DNA from: Wansuia hejianensis
GTDB taxonomy: Bacteria; Bacillota; Clostridia; Lachnospirales; Lachnospiraceae
Length of the DNA: 64,000 nucleotides
NCBI RefSeq assembly: GCF_014337215.1
Contig: NZ_CP060635.1
Location: 1,935,501 to 1,999,500, forward strand
Direction: 5' to 3'
Shown piece after piece: positions 18,901 to 26,282 of this stretch (position 1 is the stretch's first letter; every line of letters starts with the position of its first letter). Below the pieces are notes generated by a model. The model did no database searches. It was not told the DNA's origin and saw only the letters and a list, made by a program, of their open reading frames with translations. The translations under genes and the position numbers were made by a program.

Positions 18901-19428
18901 TGTACGGAACCCGTCGAAGAAATGCAGAATCGGCATTCTCGCATGAATGGCTGCCAGATGTGCTACTGCTCCCAGATCCATAACCTCCTGAGGAGAAGCA
19001 GATGCCAGCATGCCGAAGCCTGTGCTTCTGACTCCCATGACATCCGAGTGATCCCCGAAAATGGAAAGGGCATGTGCCGACAATGTCCTGGCTGATACAT
19101 GAAAAACGCCCGGAAGCATTTCACCTGCAATCTTATACATGTTCGGAATCATAAGAAGCAATCCCTGAGAAGCCGTATAGGTGGTGGTCAATGCGCCGGA
19201 CTGCAGCGCTCCGTGAACCGTACCTGCGGCACCGCCTTCTGACTGCATCTCTACTACTTCTACCGGCTGTCCAAACAAGTTCTTCTTGCCATTCGCCGCC
19301 CACTCATCCACATACTCAGCCATAGGGGAGGAAGGTGTGATCGGGAATATACCGGCAACCTCTGTAAATGCATACGAGGTATATGCAGCTGCTTCATTTC
19401 CGTCCATAATTGCTTTTTTACTGGACAT
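15922..19428 (-). CDS. nifJ: Pyruvate:ferredoxin (flavodoxin) oxidoreductase
   Basis: 1168-residue homodimeric-type enzyme that converts pyruvate and CoA to acetyl-CoA, CO2 and reduced ferredoxin in the cytoplasm. All domains are present in order: the pyruvate/TPP domain begins DGNEAAAYTSYAFTEVAG; the 2[4Fe-4S] ferredoxin domain has CIQCNQCALVCP (about residue 693) and CTGCGSCVNVCP (about 746); the proximal cluster region has CAGCGETPY (about 813) and ASGCSSAYGG; the TPP-binding part has GGDGWAYDIGYGG and EVYSNTGGQASKST. AATAAGGAGGTACATAG precedes the ATG. Monocistronic, with its own promoter and operator. A GntR regulator gene is divergent. It is a normal length with no missing motifs. Confidence 0.98.
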   Translation of the reverse strand: MSSKKAIMDGNEAAAYTSYAFTEVAGIFPITPSSPMAEYVDEWAANGKKNLFGQPVEVVEMQSEGGAAGTVHGALQSGALTTTYTASQGLLLMIPNMYKIAGEMLPGVFHVSARTLSAHALSIFGDHSDVMGVRSTGFGMLASASPQEVMDLGAVAHLAAIHARMPILHFFDGFRTSHEIQKIDALDYEDLRPLVDMDAIRAFRAHSLNPEHPATRGTTVNPDIFFQCREAMNVRYNEIPDSVEHYMEEINKLTGRDYHLVNYYGAPDAERVIVLMGSAAETAQETVDYLVAKGEKVGMLNVHLYRPFPAEYFLKVLPETVKKIAVLDRTKEPGAMGEPLYQDICALYKEKEYSMKIVGGRYGLSSKDTTPAQLVSVFENLKADEPKNDFTIGIEDDVTFTSLPVGEEINTTPDGVTNAEFWGLGSDGTVGANKNSIKIIGHATDLYCQAYFVYDSKKSGGLTQSHLRFGKDPIHAPYLIQAADFVQCSNPSYVNKYDMVENLKDGGIFLLNCSWNEEELETHLPASMKRALAAKHARLYTIDAIRIAREIGLRNRTNTILQASFFKLAEVIPLEQAVQEMKDANYKSYFKKKGQEVVDMNNNAIDYGINELKEIQIPESWATAEDEPSERKVPEFISEVVDVMNRQKGDVLKVSQMTKYGLEDGTWPAGTTKYEKRGAAVDVPEWDSAKCIQCNQCALVCPHAAIRPILVTEAEKEAAPAGFATVPTKGKGLEKYEYRMQVSPYDCTGCGSCVNVCPAKEKALTMKPLESQVKESANWNYGVDEVEIKKDAISNKNVKSIQFAKPYFEFSGACAGCGETPYIKLVTQLFGERMYITNASGCSSAYGGSTPASPYCTDKRGYGPSWAMSLFEDNAEYAYGYLLGQDTIKRQLVDKVEKLKASGIAEEACAAYLEKGKDPEVTREVSDALLAAIEGVDNEEADFIRNNKEFLTKKSVWAFGGDGWAYDIGYGGLDHVLASGRDINLLVLDTEVYSNTGGQASKSTAASAIAKFAAGGKETKKKDLGMMAMSYGYVYVAQVALGSDPAQTLKALREAEAYDGPSLVICYCPCIEHHMKAAMGMSITEEKNAVEAGYWHLYRYNPDLKKEGKNPFQMDSKEPKGSFRDFLMGENRYASLRNVFPEKAEALYAKAEADAKERYQSYMKLAQQ

Positions 19429-19501
19429 TTCTATGTACCTCCTTATTTTCTAATCCTTTCAAATCCGATATTCCGTCATTTTATTGCATACCGTGCCAAT
19501 A

Positions 19502-19513
19502 ATTGCATGCAAT
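19502..19513. promoter_or_regulatory. Palindromic operator at the pyruvate:ferredoxin oxidoreductase promoter
   Basis: ATTGCATGCAAT is a perfect 12-bp palindrome about 10-20 bases past the predicted start point, with another ATTGCATA half-site nearby at 19484. Its form suits a GntR/FadR-type repressor; the divergent GntR gene is the obvious candidate. Confidence 0.55.
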
Positions 19514-19529
19514 ATTTGTTGTTACATTT

Positions 19530-19558
19530 AATATAAATTTTTTCATACAAAATGTCAA
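19530..19558 (-). promoter_or_regulatory. Sigma-A promoter of the pyruvate:ferredoxin oxidoreductase gene
   Basis: TTGACA (19558-19553) and TATATT (19535-19530) on the minus strand are spaced by 17 bases, a near-consensus strong promoter about 100 bases before the gene. Confidence 0.8.
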
Positions 19559-19615
19559 TGAACAATACATAAGAAATTTTCTCACGTATTTTGTGAATAT
19601 TGTCCTAAAAAGTAT

Positions 19616-19644
19616 TTGCAATATGTTATTTTGGGGGTTATAAT
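19616..19644 (+). promoter_or_regulatory. Sigma-A promoter of the GntR regulator gene
   Basis: TTGCAA, 17 bases, TATAAT, giving a leader of about 180 bases before the regulator. Together with the two sites above it accounts for the gene-free 19429-19828 interval. Confidence 0.7.
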
Positions 19645-19828
19645 AGTAAAAGTCGTAAGGGGCATTATTGATGATCATAGGAAGCAGACGGTATTGAGTG
19701 AATGCCAGGCATCCACATTTTCTTCTCTGGGCAATGCTAAGAATGAATAGGGATATACAATTCTGTAAATATAATCATTAAACAAACGTTACTATTTTTC
19801 ACCCACTTTTTAAAAAGGAGTATGATCC

Positions 19829-20479
19829 ATGCGTTCTCAAAGCAGCATTGCATACGAACAACTTAAAGAACAGATATTTCATATGGATTTACTGCCGGGC
19901 GAGAAAATATCTGAGCTACAAATTTCTTCTCAGTTAAATATCAGCCGCACGCCCGTACATGACGCAGTCAGGCGGCTAGCCGCAGAAGGCCTGGTGACGA
20001 TCCAGTCCAAACGCAGCGCTGTTGTCGCAAAATTTACCGACAAAGAGATCAAGGATATCGGTTCCATCCGTCTCGTACAGGACATCCTTTCGGCAGAGCT
20101 GGCATCCTATTATGGCAGCGCGGCAGATTTTGAACAGCTTGAACATCTGGCCACTGTCTGTGAGGAAGCCGCTGAACAGGGCAATATCTATAAACGGATA
20201 CACGCAGACGGAGATTTTCACTTGAAGATAGCTGAGATTTCAGGGAACACGAATTTATATCAGCACCAGTACTCAGTCTATCAGCAGATTCATTTGATTC
20301 AGATTTCCAAGTACACCAGCATCGAAGACAGTTTGCTGCAGATCCATCACCATCTGCCCATCATCGAGGCTCTCCGCAACGGCGAAATTGCCAAGCTGCG
20401 AAAACTGATTTGTATGCACATTCAAGACTTTTTTCAGATAGACCCATACCTTTTAAAGTGCTACGGAACAGATGAATAA
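19829..20479 (+). CDS. GntR-family transcriptional regulator (FadR/FCD type)
   Basis: 216 residues. The N-terminal winged helix is typical of GntR (AYEQLKEQIFHMDLLPGEKIS, ISRTPVHDAVRRLAAEGLV). The C-terminal helical FCD-type domain has the conserved Asp/His pattern (HADGDFHLKIAEISGN) that binds a metal and ligand. AAAAAGGAGTATGATCC precedes the ATG. It is divergent from pyruvate:ferredoxin oxidoreductase, whose promoter carries a 12-bp palindrome, so it may repress that gene. Its ligand is unknown. A TetR gene follows by 29 bases in the same direction. Confidence 0.9.
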   Translation: MRSQSSIAYEQLKEQIFHMDLLPGEKISELQISSQLNISRTPVHDAVRRLAAEGLVTIQSKRSAVVAKFTDKEIKDIGSIRLVQDILSAELASYYGSAADFEQLEHLATVCEEAAEQGNIYKRIHADGDFHLKIAEISGNTNLYQHQYSVYQQIHLIQISKYTSIEDSLLQIHHHLPIIEALRNGEIAKLRKLICMHIQDFFQIDPYLLKCYGTDE

Positions 20480-20508
20480 TCAGAAATTCTTAGGATAGAG
20501 GATCGTAT

Positions 20509-21147
20509 ATGCAAAGTAATAATCCAAAAATACTTTCCCAAGAGAGTTCCGCACCTCCCAAGTTAACCCGGCGCAAACAACAAGCGTTACTTACCAAAGA
20601 CAAGATCTTCCAGGCCGCTATGGAGGTCATCAACAGAAAGGGATTCAGCAACACCACTATAGAAGATATCACCTCCCAGGCCGGTGTGGCCAGCGGCAGT
20701 TTTTATACATACTTCAAGTCAAAGGAGGCTATCGTATTAGAAACGTTCAAGCATTTAGACGAAATCTATGAATGGGCCTATCAGCAGATAGGAAATGATA
20801 CATTTTTATCTACAATCACCAGATTCATCCGTCTCTCCTGTTCTGAGTATGAAAAACGGGGAAAGGGAATCATCAGGGCGATTATTTCCAACTACTTTTC
20901 GTTCCCTGAGTTCGACTTTTTTCAGCCGGACCGCTCACTGATCCGCTGCCTCCAAAGCATTGTTGAAAAAGGGATTTCCGACGGCGAGGTCAACAGCGCT
21001 CTCACCGCCGGCGAATATGTGACACAGCTGCTCTCCGCCATGACGGGCGTGGAGGTTCTGTGGTGCTTTGACAAGACCGGGCAAAGGCTGGCCGATATGA
21101 TGGCCGCATCCATTCGCTCCATGGCGCTCGGCATGCTGGCAAAATAA
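20509..21147 (+). CDS. TetR/AcrR-family transcriptional regulator
   Basis: 212 residues. The N-terminal helix-turn-helix is clear (TKDKIFQAAMEVINRKGFSNTTIEDITSQ, GVASGSFYTYFKSKEAIV), after an unusually polar 25-residue lead. The C-terminal ligand domain is not recognisable beyond the family. It probably forms an operon with the preceding GntR gene and ends at the terminator at 21161. It could control the downstream MDR oxidoreductase and racemase-family genes. Confidence 0.9.
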   Translation: MQSNNPKILSQESSAPPKLTRRKQQALLTKDKIFQAAMEVINRKGFSNTTIEDITSQAGVASGSFYTYFKSKEAIVLETFKHLDEIYEWAYQQIGNDTFLSTITRFIRLSCSEYEKRGKGIIRAIISNYFSFPEFDFFQPDRSLIRCLQSIVEKGISDGEVNSALTAGEYVTQLLSAMTGVEVLWCFDKTGQRLADMMAASIRSMALGMLAK

Positions 21148-21160
21148 ATATAATTTCATA

Positions 21161-21218
21161 GGATGTCTCAGAAGTCCATAGCCTTCGGCGTTACAGGATT
21201 TTTGAGACATCCTTTTTT
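21161..21218 (+). terminator. Rho-independent terminator after the TetR gene
   Basis: GGATGTCTCA (21161-21170) pairs with TGAGACATCC (21203-21212), followed by TTTTTT. The remaining 190 bases before the next gene hold a GC-rich hairpin CCCGCCGGG/CCCGGCGGG (21328-21357) without a T tract. Confidence 0.85.
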
Positions 21219-21410
21219 ACGCTGCGTGGATCAAAATATATTGAATGTGATCTTCAATTAGTTTTGATTTATTTATGGCTCAAGCGGTATTACAATGACC
21301 GTATGAAAAAATCTACAATGTATACCCGCCGGGCGCTCCGTAACACACGCTCCCGGCGGGTCGGGGGAGCAGCTTACGCTGCCCTACAATGAATGAGGAG
21401 GTTCGCGCAG

Positions 21411-22508
21411 ATGACAATTATTCCTGAAAAAATGAAAGGTGTATACCTCACCGGTTACGGAGGCTATGACAAGCTGGAATACCGGGAGGATATTCCGGTT
21501 CCAAAGCCAAAGCCCGGCGAGGTGCTGGTGAAGATCAGCGCAGCGGCGGTGAATAACACAGACATCAACACCCGTATCGGATGGTACTCTAAAAATGTCA
21601 GGACCGCCACTGACGCCGGCGGCGCCGGCGGATTTCAGGCAGATGTGAAAGAAGACGGCTCCTGGCTCGGCCAGCCGCTGAGCTTTCCGCGAATCCAGGG
21701 GGCGGACAGCTGCGGCAGGATCGTGGCAGTGGGAGCAGGCGTAGATGAAAGCCGGATCGGGGAAAGGGTAATCATCCGCAACGTACAAGAAATGCCAACA
21801 AGCGGCCGCGGCCTTGAATGCTTTACTCATGGCTCTGAATGTGACGGAACGTTCTGCGAGTATACAACCGCCTGTTCTGAAGAGGTATTTAGTCTCAACA
21901 GTGATCTGTCCGATGAAGAACTGGCCGTGCTGCCCTGTGCCTATGCGACAGCTAATAATCTGATCTGCCGGGCAGGCGTAAATAAGAATGACCGTGTTCT
22001 TGTAACGGGAGCCTCCGGCGGCGTAGGTTCCGCACTGGTACAGCTCGTGAAGGCCAGGGACGCACTGGTAATCGGCGTGTGCGACCACGGCAAGGAAGAT
22101 CTCCTGAAGCGCTGCGGCGCCGACGAGATCATATTCCGGGACGAGGATTACATAGAACGGCTCGGAGAGATGTCTGTCGACGTGGTGCTTGATATGGTTG
22201 CAGGCAGTTCCTGGCCGCAGCTTTTGAAGATCCTGAAGAAGGGCGGAAAGCTTGGGATGTGCGGGGCTATCGCAGGACCAATTGTTGATTTCGATGTCAG
22301 AGATATGTATTTAAAGGATTTGAGCTTCTTTGGAACGACTTATCAGACAAGAGATTCCATGCTCCAGCTGATCGATTTCGCGGAACAGGGCAAGATCCAT
22401 CCGATCATTGCCAGAGTTTTTCCACTGAAGGACATCGTGGAGGCTCAGAAAGCTTTTCTTTCTAAAAAACACGTGGGAAAGATTGTGCTAAAAATAAGCG
22501 AAGGCTAA
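21411..22508 (+). CDS. MDR-family NAD(P)-dependent oxidoreductase (quinone oxidoreductase-like)
   Basis: 365 residues from the ATG at 21411, which has GAGGAGG nine bases upstream; an earlier ATG at 21393 encodes that site itself and is rejected. N-terminal GroES-like domain with AAAVNNTDINTRIGWY, Rossmann motif VLVTGASGGVGSALVQ (about residue 190). The structural-zinc Cys set and the catalytic Cys/His set of classical alcohol dehydrogenases are not obvious, so this is more likely a zinc-free enoyl reductase/quinone oxidoreductase type. The racemase-family gene follows by 26 bases, so the two enzymes probably share a pathway; a ring imine or enoyl intermediate is a plausible substrate. Confidence 0.87.
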   Translation: MTIIPEKMKGVYLTGYGGYDKLEYREDIPVPKPKPGEVLVKISAAAVNNTDINTRIGWYSKNVRTATDAGGAGGFQADVKEDGSWLGQPLSFPRIQGADSCGRIVAVGAGVDESRIGERVIIRNVQEMPTSGRGLECFTHGSECDGTFCEYTTACSEEVFSLNSDLSDEELAVLPCAYATANNLICRAGVNKNDRVLVTGASGGVGSALVQLVKARDALVIGVCDHGKEDLLKRCGADEIIFRDEDYIERLGEMSVDVVLDMVAGSSWPQLLKILKKGGKLGMCGAIAGPIVDFDVRDMYLKDLSFFGTTYQTRDSMLQLIDFAEQGKIHPIIARVFPLKDIVEAQKAFLSKKHVGKIVLKISEG

Positions 22509-22534
22509 CATCTGCCGGAAAGCGAGGAAATGAT

Positions 22535-23584
22535 ATGGGATTTAAAAGAAGTTTCGATGTCGTCCAGGCACACTGCGGCGAGCCCATGCATGTGATCACG
22601 GGCGGGGTACCTACCATCCCCGGCGACACCGTCTACGAGCAAATGAAATGGATGCGGGAAAATGACGACCAGGTGCGCAATCTGGTGTTAAAAGAGCCCA
22701 GGGGCTATCCGCCGGTAAACTGCAATCTGATAGTCCCCGCAAAAGATCCACGGGCGGCAGCCGGATATATCATCATGGAGCAGAATGAATACTGTGTCAT
22801 GAGCGGCGGTAATACCATAGCAGTTGCCACCGTTCTTCTCGAAACAGGTATGATCCCCATGAAAGAGCCCGTCACTGAGTTTTACCTGGAGGCAGCTGCA
22901 GGATTGATCAAGATCAAAGCAGATTGCCATAACGGCAAGGTCACTCAGGTTACATTTACGAATGTTCCGGCATTTCCAGTATATCTGGACGCGGAGATAG
23001 ACGTGCCGACGCTGGGCAAAATCAAGGTCGATATTGCCTGGGGAGGGATGTTCTATTGCCTCATTGACTCCCGCCAGTTCCCATGGCTGAAGCTGGTTCC
23101 GTCTCAGGGGAAGGAAATCGCAAGAATCAGTGCCCTCTGCTATCAGGCGGCGCGAGAACAGCTCCCGGTGCATCACCCGGACTATCCGGGCATCGGTATC
23201 ACCGGTTCCGAAATCCACGGCCCCACCGAGAACCCGAATGCAGACTGGCAGAGCGTCGACACTGTATATACCGGCGAGGTCGATCTGAACAGGCCGGAGA
23301 CATGGACAGGGGCTTTAGACCGCTGTGCATGCGGAACTGGCACCTGCGCGCTGATGTCTGTCAAATACGCCAGAGGGGAACTGAAATTAAATGAGCCCTT
23401 CAGGCGCGAAGGGCTGATCGGCATCATATTTACCGGGCATGCGCTGGAGGAGGTTGACATACACGGTTATAAGGGAATCAAACCCACAATCGGAGGCGAG
23501 GCCTGGATCAGCGCCTACTGTAAATACGTATTGGACGAAACAGACCCATTCCCCAACGGATTCACAGTGGGAGACATCTGGTAA
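22535..23584 (+). CDS. Proline racemase-superfamily enzyme with Ser/Cys catalytic pair
   Basis: 349 residues. In this family two residues act on opposite faces of the proline alpha-carbon: an N-terminal one in the MCGHN-type motif and a C-terminal one in CGTGTxA. Here the first motif is VMSGGNTIA (about residue 90), with Ser in place of Cys, while the second, ACGTGTCALM (about 266), keeps Cys. Ser/Cys members are known to me mainly as 4-hydroxyproline 2-epimerases, whereas trans-3-hydroxyproline dehydratases keep the first residue and change the second to Thr. So a hydroxyproline-type epimerase is the best guess. GAGGAAATGAT precedes the ATG. Its 3' end overlaps the convergent LysR gene by 70 bases. 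Confidence 0.85.
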   Translation: MGFKRSFDVVQAHCGEPMHVITGGVPTIPGDTVYEQMKWMRENDDQVRNLVLKEPRGYPPVNCNLIVPAKDPRAAAGYIIMEQNEYCVMSGGNTIAVATVLLETGMIPMKEPVTEFYLEAAAGLIKIKADCHNGKVTQVTFTNVPAFPVYLDAEIDVPTLGKIKVDIAWGGMFYCLIDSRQFPWLKLVPSQGKEIARISALCYQAAREQLPVHHPDYPGIGITGSEIHGPTENPNADWQSVDTVYTGEVDLNRPETWTGALDRCACGTGTCALMSVKYARGELKLNEPFRREGLIGIIFTGHALEEVDIHGYKGIKPTIGGEAWISAYCKYVLDETDPFPNGFTVGDIW

Positions 23585-24438
23585 CCCGACTCCGCCACCC
23601 CTCTTTTCACAATCGAAAACATCGCATCGCAAAACGATTCGTCCAGCGTATCGCTGCAGGTGAATCCCACCTTCAGGGTAAGGGGGCTGGACAACAAAGA
23701 GTCCGGCAGGATATCCATATCCGCTGTAATCGAAGAAGCTGGAAGAAGCGACACGGCAAGTCCGCTTCTGACAGCTTCTTCGATGTTCTCAGACATGGTG
23801 CTGGTAAAAACGATCTCATAATCTATGGAACTGTGCTTGAGAGAATAAAGGGTATAAGTGTTCACAATACAGTCATCTGCAAAAAGTGCTACAGGCAGTG
23901 CAGTCTTCTGCGGGATCGTATATTCCTTTGCGCTCACCCAATATAACGGCTCTTCCCAAAGAATCCGATCATCCCGAAACTGGGGTTCCATCGCCACAAT
24001 CGCCGCTGAAACTGTTCCCTTCTCCATAGAATGGCGGATCGCCCGGCTCCTCGAACATATCGTGCTAAAATGATAGGACGGAAAGCTATTCTTCAGTTCA
24101 GGATATATATGCTTCAGGAACATCTTCGCATAGTCCGTGGGGACTCCAAAGACAATGTTCCCCGTCCAGTCCTCATTTCTTAAGGAACTAAATACCGCTC
24201 CGTTGAGTTCCAGTATATCCTTTGCATACTTAAAAAGCGTTTCTCCATCTTTGGTTAAAAGGAGGGAGTTTTTGCTCCGGATAAAAAGCTCTGTATCAAA
24301 CTGCTCTTCCAGCTTTTTAATCTGAGTGCTGACAGCTGAAGGCGTACGGAAAATCAATTCCGAAGTAATATTCAGCTTACCGGTCTCGGCTGCAGTAACA
24401 AATGTGTTCAAATATTCAAGGCTCACGTATTTGTTCAT
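23515..24438 (-). CDS. LysR-family transcriptional regulator
   Basis: 307 residues. N-terminal winged helix YLNTFVTAAETGKLNITSE with TPSAVSTQIKKLEEQFDTELF recognition helix, then a LysR effector-binding domain. It converges with and overlaps the racemase-family gene by 70 bases, and is followed by nothing else in its own direction. Natural targets are the MDR/racemase pair or the MttB2 gene upstream. Confidence 0.9.
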   Translation of the reverse strand: MNKYVSLEYLNTFVTAAETGKLNITSELIFRTPSAVSTQIKKLEEQFDTELFIRSKNSLLLTKDGETLFKYAKDILELNGAVFSSLRNEDWTGNIVFGVPTDYAKMFLKHIYPELKNSFPSYHFSTICSRSRAIRHSMEKGTVSAAIVAMEPQFRDDRILWEEPLYWVSAKEYTIPQKTALPVALFADDCIVNTYTLYSLKHSSIDYEIVFTSTMSENIEEAVRSGLAVSLLPASSITADMDILPDSLLSSPLTLKVGFTCSDTLDESFCDAMFSIVKRGVAESGYQMSPTVNPLGNGSVSSNTYLQ

Positions 24439-24465
24439 AATGCCCCTCCTCTATAAAAAGATTTG

Positions 24466-24596
24466 TGGCGGGCTAGTGGATACCTGGACGAAAAGCAGCG
24501 GGAGACCTGCAGCGGTTCCGACCTGGCGGGAGGCGGGGCGGAACAGGGGCTGCCTCCCGCCAGACTTTCGTCCGGGTATCCAACCAGTCGCCGGCC
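24466..24596 (+). repeat. Short relative of the nested-hairpin repeat family
   Basis: GGATACCTGGACGAAAG pairs with CTTTCGTCCGGGTATCC (one G-U), enclosing an inner stem CTGGCGGGAGG/CCTCCCGCCAG. The same end sequence (GTGGCG...TAGTGGATACCCGGACGAA) borders the large folded repeats at 39.8 and 40.4 kb, but the central domains are missing here. It occupies the LysR-MttB2 gap. Confidence 0.65.
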
Positions 24597-24606
24597 GATC
24601 TACAGC

Positions 24607-26031
24607 TTACATAGCGTCAATCTGGTTCAGGCGCTCCACATCCATACCGGATTTTGCAAAGATTGCTTTCACCTTTGCCCGGTCCTCTTGTCCAATGCCC
24701 GGACGGTGGTCTTCATATTTCTTTAACAGCTTTTCAATTGCCTTGTCGATGCTGGCCTTGAGGTAATGTTCATCCTTGGCATTCCTGGAACCAATAACGG
24801 GGCTGTACAGCAGGCTGAAATTCTCCATGGTCGAATCTGAGGTTACATACGTTCCCGTATGGCCCACTTCCGTGATCTCATCCAGATCCAGGGTTTCCTC
24901 ATTGATCTCAATCGGAGCCAGGGCTGCTTTTACCTCGCGGATAATCTCATAATCAATGACCATCTTTTCAAAACAGGTTGCATTAACGCTGTCCATAACG
25001 CCGCCTGCTTCCATGACGAAGTTGATGCCATGATGGAAGGATGAGAATAATGTCAGCATAGATTCATACCCGGCCTGTACATTGATACGGGGAGCGTCTG
25101 TCTGGCAGCCGCCGCCTCTGGAGGGCAGTCCGTAGAACTTAGCCATATTGGTAGAAAATCCCTGCATGACAGTGCCTTCCGGAGAAGCGCACGCAAAAGT
25201 GATGCCGCCGCGCATATCCGCCGCCGTGGACTGAATGCCGAATACCACAGGAGTTCCGGGACGGATCATCTGTGCCAGGCAGATGCCCGCCAGGTCTTCT
25301 GCCGTATTGCTGGCCAGGCTGCCCGCATAAAAGACAGGGCTGGTGGCTCCCAGCATGGAAGCAGGGCAGAGGATTACAGGCTGTCCATAGTCGACCAGCT
25401 GCATTAAGCAATCCAGCATACGTTCATCCAGCGTCAGCGGAGAAACTGTGTTGATTAATGCAATCATTCTCGGCTTCTCAATCAGAGCCTCTTTTCCTCC
25501 GAATATCTCACTGCTGGCTTCCAGGATCAGAGATACCTCCTCCTTGTATCCTGTGGGGAACAGCATGGCCTTTTCCGAATGGGTCAGCATGGCATAGAAC
25601 ATGCTCAGCGCCGCGCTCTCTTCCGGGATGTCTGAAGGCTGTACCAGGATTCCTCCATTAACATCATATACTTCCTCTTCTTCCACCATTTTCAGGCACT
25701 GAATATAATCTGCCATGGTGCCCGGGCGTCGGTTCCCCTCCCAATCATCAATAAATGCGCAGCCATAGGTAGGAACGGGATTTACATGTTCTCCGCCCAC
25801 AGTCACATTATGTTTAGGGTCCCTCGCATAAATTGTAAAAGATTCCGGCGCCTTTTTCACCCAATGCCATACTTGTTCTTCTGTAAAATATGCGACATTA
25901 TCCTCTACACGGATTCCGTTTGCCTTCAGGATCTCCACAGCCTTCTTATTAACGATAGCTACGCCTGTGGTTTCCATAATTTTCATCGCTGCCTCATGGA
26001 TCAGCTGCTCTCTCGATTTTGTTTCTCCCAT
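24607..26031 (-). CDS. MttB-superfamily methyltransferase, non-pyrrolysine type (second copy)
   Basis: 474 residues from the ATG at 26031 (AAGGG upstream); a 40-codon extension runs into a dispersed repeat and is rejected. Begins MGETKSREQLIHEAAMKIME and keeps the family stretches VTVGGEHVNPVPTYGCAFID and SRGGGCQTDAPRINVQAGYES. No internal amber codon. It resembles the first MttB homologue at 744-2174 only moderately, so the two likely demethylate different amines. A corrinoid protein is not encoded nearby. A sugar-isomerase-like gene lies upstream in the same direction, about 250 bases away with a repeat between. Confidence 0.88.
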   Translation of the reverse strand: MGETKSREQLIHEAAMKIMETTGVAIVNKKAVEILKANGIRVEDNVAYFTEEQVWHWVKKAPESFTIYARDPKHNVTVGGEHVNPVPTYGCAFIDDWEGNRRPGTMADYIQCLKMVEEEEVYDVNGGILVQPSDIPEESAALSMFYAMLTHSEKAMLFPTGYKEEVSLILEASSEIFGGKEALIEKPRMIALINTVSPLTLDERMLDCLMQLVDYGQPVILCPASMLGATSPVFYAGSLASNTAEDLAGICLAQMIRPGTPVVFGIQSTAADMRGGITFACASPEGTVMQGFSTNMAKFYGLPSRGGGCQTDAPRINVQAGYESMLTLFSSFHHGINFVMEAGGVMDSVNATCFEKMVIDYEIIREVKAALAPIEINEETLDLDEITEVGHTGTYVTSDSTMENFSLLYSPVIGSRNAKDEHYLKASIDKAIEKLLKKYEDHRPGIGQEDRAKVKAIFAKSGMDVERLNQIDAM

Positions 26032-26041
26032 AATTATCCCT

Positions 26042-26088
26042 TCTGCCAGACATGGGGAGAACACATTCTCCCGTTTCTGGCCTCTCTT
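26042..26088 (-). promoter_or_regulatory. Hairpin in the leader of the second MttB gene
   Basis: GCCAGA...GGGAGAA-TGTG-TTCTCCC...TCTGGC folds into a two-part stem ending a few bases before the AAGGG ribosome site, so it could mask or expose it. Read on the plus strand it resembles a terminator (TCTCTTTTTT follows) but no plus-strand gene precedes it. Confidence 0.4.
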
Positions 26089-26095
26089 TTTTACT

Positions 26096-26257
26096 ATGAA
26101 AGTCCCGGGCGGCAGCCGTGAGTCTCCGCACGCGAACATGCGGTGACCCACGGATACCGGACGGGCAGGCCGGTATAAGCAAACAGCCCGTCAGGGCAGA
26201 TTGCGAATACTGGCGGCAGCTGTGAGAGCACCAAAGGTGCGGACAGCTGACTTTCAT
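26096..26257 (+). repeat. Dispersed palindromic-ended repeat, copy B
   Basis: Starts ATGAAAGTCCCGGGCGGCAG and ends GGACAGCTGACTTTCAT. Length and both ends match copy A (10675-10835), and the right third (GATTGCGAATACT..CGGCAGCTGTG) is nearly identical; the centre has diverged. Confidence 0.7.
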
Positions 26258-26282
26258 GATTGATGGCTGTCAAAATTGCCGG

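Noticed and set aside
19484..19498. Sigma-54-like site upstream of pyruvate:ferredoxin oxidoreductase (TTGGCACGGTATGC on the minus strand)
   Set aside because: The GG and GC elements are two bases too close; a good sigma-A promoter is present instead.
744..26031. Pyrrolysine-containing MttB
   Set aside because: Neither MttB homologue has an in-frame TAG, and no pyl genes are seen.
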